Assembly (NCBI GenBank): GCA_963742305.1
Contig: CAVULN010000016.1
Location: forward strand, 186,001-250,000
DNA from: Roseiarcus sp963742305
GTDB lineage: Bacteria; Pseudomonadota; Alphaproteobacteria; Rhizobiales; Beijerinckiaceae
Length of the DNA: 64,000 nt
Direction: 5' to 3'
In this document: positions 61,320 through 64,000 of the stretch, piece after piece
Layout of the letters: each line of letters opens with the position of its first letter
How positions within the stretch are numbered: position 1 is the stretch's first letter
Notes under the pieces: model-generated
Told to the model about the DNA's origin: nothing
The model's input: only the letters and a program-made list of their open reading frames with translations
Database searches by the model: none
Position numbers and translations under genes: made by a program

Positions 61320-63029
61320 CTAGCGGCCGCCGGCGAGCGCGGCCTCGAGGCGCGGCTGCCTGACCCGGACGCCGTTGGCCTTTGCGAGTTCGATCAGTCC
61401 GCCGAAGCGCCGCTGCTTCTTGGCCTCGTGGTTGGTGAAGATTTCGGACAAGCGGTGATCGAGGAACGGATTGGAGAATCTCTCGATCACCGTCTCAAGA
61501 TAGGCGCCGGCCTCTTTGCTCATCCCGATGCCCGCGAAGACCGGGAGCACTTCTTCCCGATAGAGCGCATCGAGTTCGGCGCGGAACGGCTCGTCCGCCA
61601 CCGCTTCGCGGACCGTGAGCGCAGCCGGACCGCCCCGCCGCGCCCAAATCTCGGCGAGATACGTGTGGCCGAGATTGAGGATGAAGAGCTTCAGCCGCTC
61701 ATAAGGCTTGAGGTCGGAGGCGACCACGATCGCGGCGTGCCGGCAGGGAAGCTCGAGGCCGGGCTGGTCCCCGATCGCCCACAAGGCATAGGGTTCGGCG
61801 ACCGCGCCGAGCGGTTCCAGCGGCTCGGAGACGATCCGGTCGACCAGCGAATTGACCCAGAGGCACTCCTCCGCGACCCAGCGGCGCGCCTTCGGCGGCG
61901 CCTGCCAGCGGTCGAGCACGGAGAGCGTCACGCCGCGCAGGACCTCGCCATTGGCCGGCGTCAGTTCGCAGGGAAAAAGCGTGATCGGCCCCGCGCCGGC
62001 GCGGTAGCGCGCCAGCAGTAGCCTGGCGAGCTTGGCCGGGAACGATTTTGGCGGCCCGCCGTCCAGCCGGTCGTCGGGGTCGGTCTCGTAGCCGCGGTCG
62101 GCGGTGTTCGACACCGCGCAGCGCGCGGCGATGAACAGGCGTTCGAGCTCGCCCCATTGCGTCAGGGCGTCGACACCGGCGCCGACGCTTCCGACTTCCA
62201 CGCTCTCGTCGACGATCGCGCCGTTTCTGAGGCCCTTGACGACAACGCGGTAGGGCTGGCCCGCGGCGAAGGCGGCGACCCGCCGGCGGCTGTCCGCGCT
62301 CCCCGTGGTTCCCGCGACCGCGATGCGCCCCATCGCTTCGCCGCGCGGCAAAGCCTCGCTCACAAACAGGTCGACATGCGCCTGCAGGAAGCGGCTCGCG
62401 CCGAACTGGAGGATCGGAAACTCGGCCAAATTCTCTCTCGCTGCGGGCGGCTTGTGGCCCGGACGGCCGCGCTTGTCCATTGCGACAGAAGGAGCGGGTT
62501 GATAAAGTCTCGATACGACGCTCCGCACACCGCTGATCGATTTGTAGACAACGCAAGCATTGGATTTCACAAATTGCGACGCCGCGACCGGATCGGTGGT
62601 GATGAGGGTGCGCGGCGTTCGGAAGCCGAGGTTTCGGATCAGCGAGGCCTGATAGGGTTTCGAATGGTTGGACGCCATCGCGCCGGGGCGATTGACGACT
62701 TGCGCGGTGGTCAAATCCGACCACGCGATCAGCGTTGTATCCACGGCTATCGCGTGTTGAAACGCTTTGCCCTCGACATCGGGCTCGGGCATCGCTTTGC
62801 GCGTTTCGATCGGCCGGATGTAGGCCGATCCAATCTCGCCGAGATTGAGAACCTCTCCTCCGGACGAGATCGATCCATTCACATCTCCACGACGCGAGGG
62901 CTTCAGGCGAACCCGCATGTTGGAATTGCGCCGCTGATCCAGGAAGATGGCTTCTCTTCCCAAGTCCCGAAGGGCGGAGCGGACCGCGTCCATCGGGGAA
63001 TCTCCCGGAACACCCCAAAGCAATATCAA
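61320..63029 (-). CDS. chimera: truncated ATP-grasp N-terminus fused to mannitol-dehydrogenase-family protein
   Basis: One 569-residue frame. Residues 1-175 resemble the pre-ATP-grasp and first ATP-grasp part of MvdD/RimK-like peptide maturases: LILLWGVPGDSPMDAVRSAL, GEIGSAYIRPIETR, VVNRPGAMASNHSKPYQASLIRNLGFRTP, and CVVYKSISGVRSVVSRL, where it stops short of the catalytic C-terminal half. From about residue 205 a nearly complete polyol dehydrogenase (tagaturonate-reductase/UxaB type) follows: LQFGASRFLQAHVDLFVSEA, ADRGYETDP, LFPCELTPANGEVLRG, and KLFILNLGHTYLAE. The TTG at 63029 overlaps the upstream stop (TTGA). The dehydrogenase could instead start at ATG 62480, which lacks a good ribosome site. 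A deletion joining two genes is the simplest explanation. Confidence 0.75.
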   Translation of the reverse strand: MILLWGVPGDSPMDAVRSALRDLGREAIFLDQRRNSNMRVRLKPSRRGDVNGSISSGGEVLNLGEIGSAYIRPIETRKAMPEPDVEGKAFQHAIAVDTTLIAWSDLTTAQVVNRPGAMASNHSKPYQASLIRNLGFRTPRTLITTDPVAASQFVKSNACVVYKSISGVRSVVSRLYQPAPSVAMDKRGRPGHKPPAARENLAEFPILQFGASRFLQAHVDLFVSEALPRGEAMGRIAVAGTTGSADSRRRVAAFAAGQPYRVVVKGLRNGAIVDESVEVGSVGAGVDALTQWGELERLFIAARCAVSNTADRGYETDPDDRLDGGPPKSFPAKLARLLLARYRAGAGPITLFPCELTPANGEVLRGVTLSVLDRWQAPPKARRWVAEECLWVNSLVDRIVSEPLEPLGAVAEPYALWAIGDQPGLELPCRHAAIVVASDLKPYERLKLFILNLGHTYLAEIWARRGGPAALTVREAVADEPFRAELDALYREEVLPVFAGIGMSKEAGAYLETVIERFSNPFLDHRLSEIFTNHEAKKQRRFGGLIELAKANGVRVRQPRLEAALAGGR

Positions 63030-63670
63030 GGCAACAGACCTGAGTTGTGCAGAATTGCATCTCTCAGCTGGTCCGTGTCGCATCGCGGAAGCGAACTGAC
63101 GCTGACGACGCTTTCGGAATTGCATAGAGCGCGGAGGAAGCGAACGTTCGCAGCGATTGCGAGTTGGCGCAGCACGCGCTCTAAACGATCATTCGGGGCG
63201 TTGAAACATTGGTCGCCGATAACGCAGGCGGAGCGCAAGTCCGCGGCGGTTCTGGCCCATCGTCCCCCGCAGCGGACGACCTGGATTCGCCAATGTTCAA
63301 CCGACCAAGCGGGTCCACACAAGGAGGTCGCGGTTGGCCGGTTGAACATTGGACAGGTCAGAGACGTTAGCCACGCGACGAGAAATGCGGTCATTTCCGC
63401 CGCCACATATTGCCTTTCCTCCGGGTGCAGGCCCGTCAGCTCTTCTGGCAGAACTGACGGCCGGCAAGTGAGCGCCAGCTCGATATCCCTGGCGCCAACG
63501 ACGCTTCCCCCAACAACGCACGTCCCGTCCTGCGCGCCATCGTCCGGACGAAAGGCCCAGCCGGGCCGATGCAAGTCTTCCGCGGTCAGGATCCGTGCGT
63601 CGTACGCTTTCCAGCTGTTCGCCAGATCGCGAGCGTCGCGATCCAGACCGCTGGCAAGGATGACAATCAC
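63026..63670 (-). CDS. uncharacterised protein of ATP-grasp gene cluster
   Basis: The 214-residue protein starts at a GTG overlapping the previous stop (GTGA) and its own stop overlaps the ATP-grasp start. It reads MIVILASGLDRDARDLANSWKAYDARILTAEDLHRPGW at the start and has many cysteines later (TCPMFNRPTATSLCGPAW, RCGGRWARTAADLRSACVIGDQCF). I recognise no motif. Overlaps on both sides show it is translated with the lysine-rich upstream protein and the ATP-grasp gene, so it likely works with them. Confidence 0.7.
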   Translation of the reverse strand: MIVILASGLDRDARDLANSWKAYDARILTAEDLHRPGWAFRPDDGAQDGTCVVGGSVVGARDIELALTCRPSVLPEELTGLHPEERQYVAAEMTAFLVAWLTSLTCPMFNRPTATSLCGPAWSVEHWRIQVVRCGGRWARTAADLRSACVIGDQCFNAPNDRLERVLRQLAIAANVRFLRALCNSESVVSVSSLPRCDTDQLRDAILHNSGLLP

Positions 63671-64000
63671 TTCTTCTTTTTCGTCCCGCCGGCTTTGCGA
63701 TCCTTTCTAGGTTTTTCGGTATGGGGAACGGTCTTCTTCGGCGCGGCTGCCGAGACCGGCTGCACGGAAACCTCGACATCGGGGCGCTCGTCCTTCTTGA
63801 TGAAGGCTCTCAACTGCCCCTCCAATTGATCGCTCCTATTGACCAGTTGTCGGATGACCTCGCCCCAGCCAAGGTCTCCGAGCTGACTGACCTGGTCGAT
63901 CTCGCTGATCTTGCGGAGATCCTCGAAAACGAGTTTCAGGTTTTCATGCTCCCACTTGAAGTTTTCTTTGATCTCCTTGACTTCCTTGATCTCCCACTTG
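63667..64000 (-). CDS. lysine-rich coiled-coil protein with KWE repeats, 5' end outside window
   Basis: The C-terminal 110 residues are visible. They begin with KWEIKEVKEIKENFKWEHEN, two copies of a KWE-containing unit spaced by about 14 residues, and a coiled-coil-like stretch (KLVFEDLRKISEIDQ). A VSQLGDLGWGEVIRQLVNRSDQLEGQL segment follows, then a basic tail ending KKKK. Its stop overlaps the start of the next gene (GTGA). More repeats may lie upstream. Function unknown; next to ATP-grasp genes such repetitive peptides can be substrates for modification, but that is speculation. Confidence 0.65.
   Translation of the reverse strand, partial: KWEIKEVKEIKENFKWEHENLKLVFEDLRKISEIDQVSQLGDLGWGEVIRQLVNRSDQLEGQLRAFIKKDERPDVEVSVQPVSAAAPKKTVPHTEKPRKDRKAGGTKKKK

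Noticed and set aside
1..64000. CRISPR array
   Set aside because: No series of regularly spaced identical repeats was seen on either strand, and no cas gene is present.

Overview
The window is GC-rich alphaproteobacterial chromosome, probably Rhizobiales/Hyphomicrobiales. This rests on a GcrA cell-cycle regulator, the lepB-rnc-era block, an AapJ-type solute-binding protein, the Rhizobiales-style arsenic set (aquaglyceroporin AqpS instead of ArsB/Acr3, with aioXSR-aioBA) and a PEP-CTERM-like C-terminus (PESSTWGMMLLGFAGLGFLGYR). A methylotroph or Beijerinckiaceae/Methylocystaceae-type host would fit, but I cannot fix the genus.

Layout. (1) 1-1152: chromosome, with the 5' part of a DUF4157 (eCIS-core) gene running off the left edge. 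(2) 1153-25760: a 24.6-kb integrative genomic island in the 3' half of a tRNA-Glu gene, bounded by 45-bp direct repeats, with paired TTTCCGTA motifs inside both ends. In order it carries a frameshifted tyrosine integrase, decayed helicase and phospholipase-D-like fragments, a two-gene module with a large QueC-like PP-loop protein, an excisionase-like/HTH/second tyrosine recombinase set, and an arsenic block all on the minus strand: arsR-arsC-arsC-aqpS-orf123, arsR-FAD oxidoreductase-MFS-tauE (tauE split by an IS1380-family element), aioX-aioS-aioR, aioB-aioA and moaA. (3) 25717-64000: chromosome, starting with the intact tRNA-Glu and then qor, lepB-rnc-era, cdh, hydrolases, a PIN/antitoxin pair, an amino-acid decarboxylase, a molybdenum hydroxylase operon with its TetR regulator, a YyaL-type protein, a nucleoside hydrolase, solute-binding proteins, an adenylate cyclase, an amidase/metC locus with a 191-bp duplication, a guanidine-II riboswitch with sugE, a PEP-CTERM-like protein, yihY, an acyl-CoA dehydrogenase, gcrA and a truncated ATP-grasp gene fused to a mannitol-dehydrogenase-family gene.

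How the island works together (inference from known families). Arsenate is reduced by two unrelated ArsC enzymes and arsenite leaves through AqpS. Arsenite outside the cytoplasm is sensed by AioX, which signals through AioS to AioR; AioR activates a sigma-54 promoter visible upstream of aioB, and arsenite oxidase AioBA makes arsenate. MoaA supplies the molybdopterin pathway that AioA needs. A second ArsR unit adds a flavoprotein with a cysteine-rich tail and an MFS exporter.

Data caution. At least six genes (integrase, aioS, an FAD oxidase, an amino-acid decarboxylase, a methyltransferase and a small gene after vapC) are broken by short indels with both halves otherwise well conserved, several at homopolymers. 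Assembly error is as likely as real decay. The IS1380 insertion in tauE is different: it has a target duplication and is a genuine disruption.
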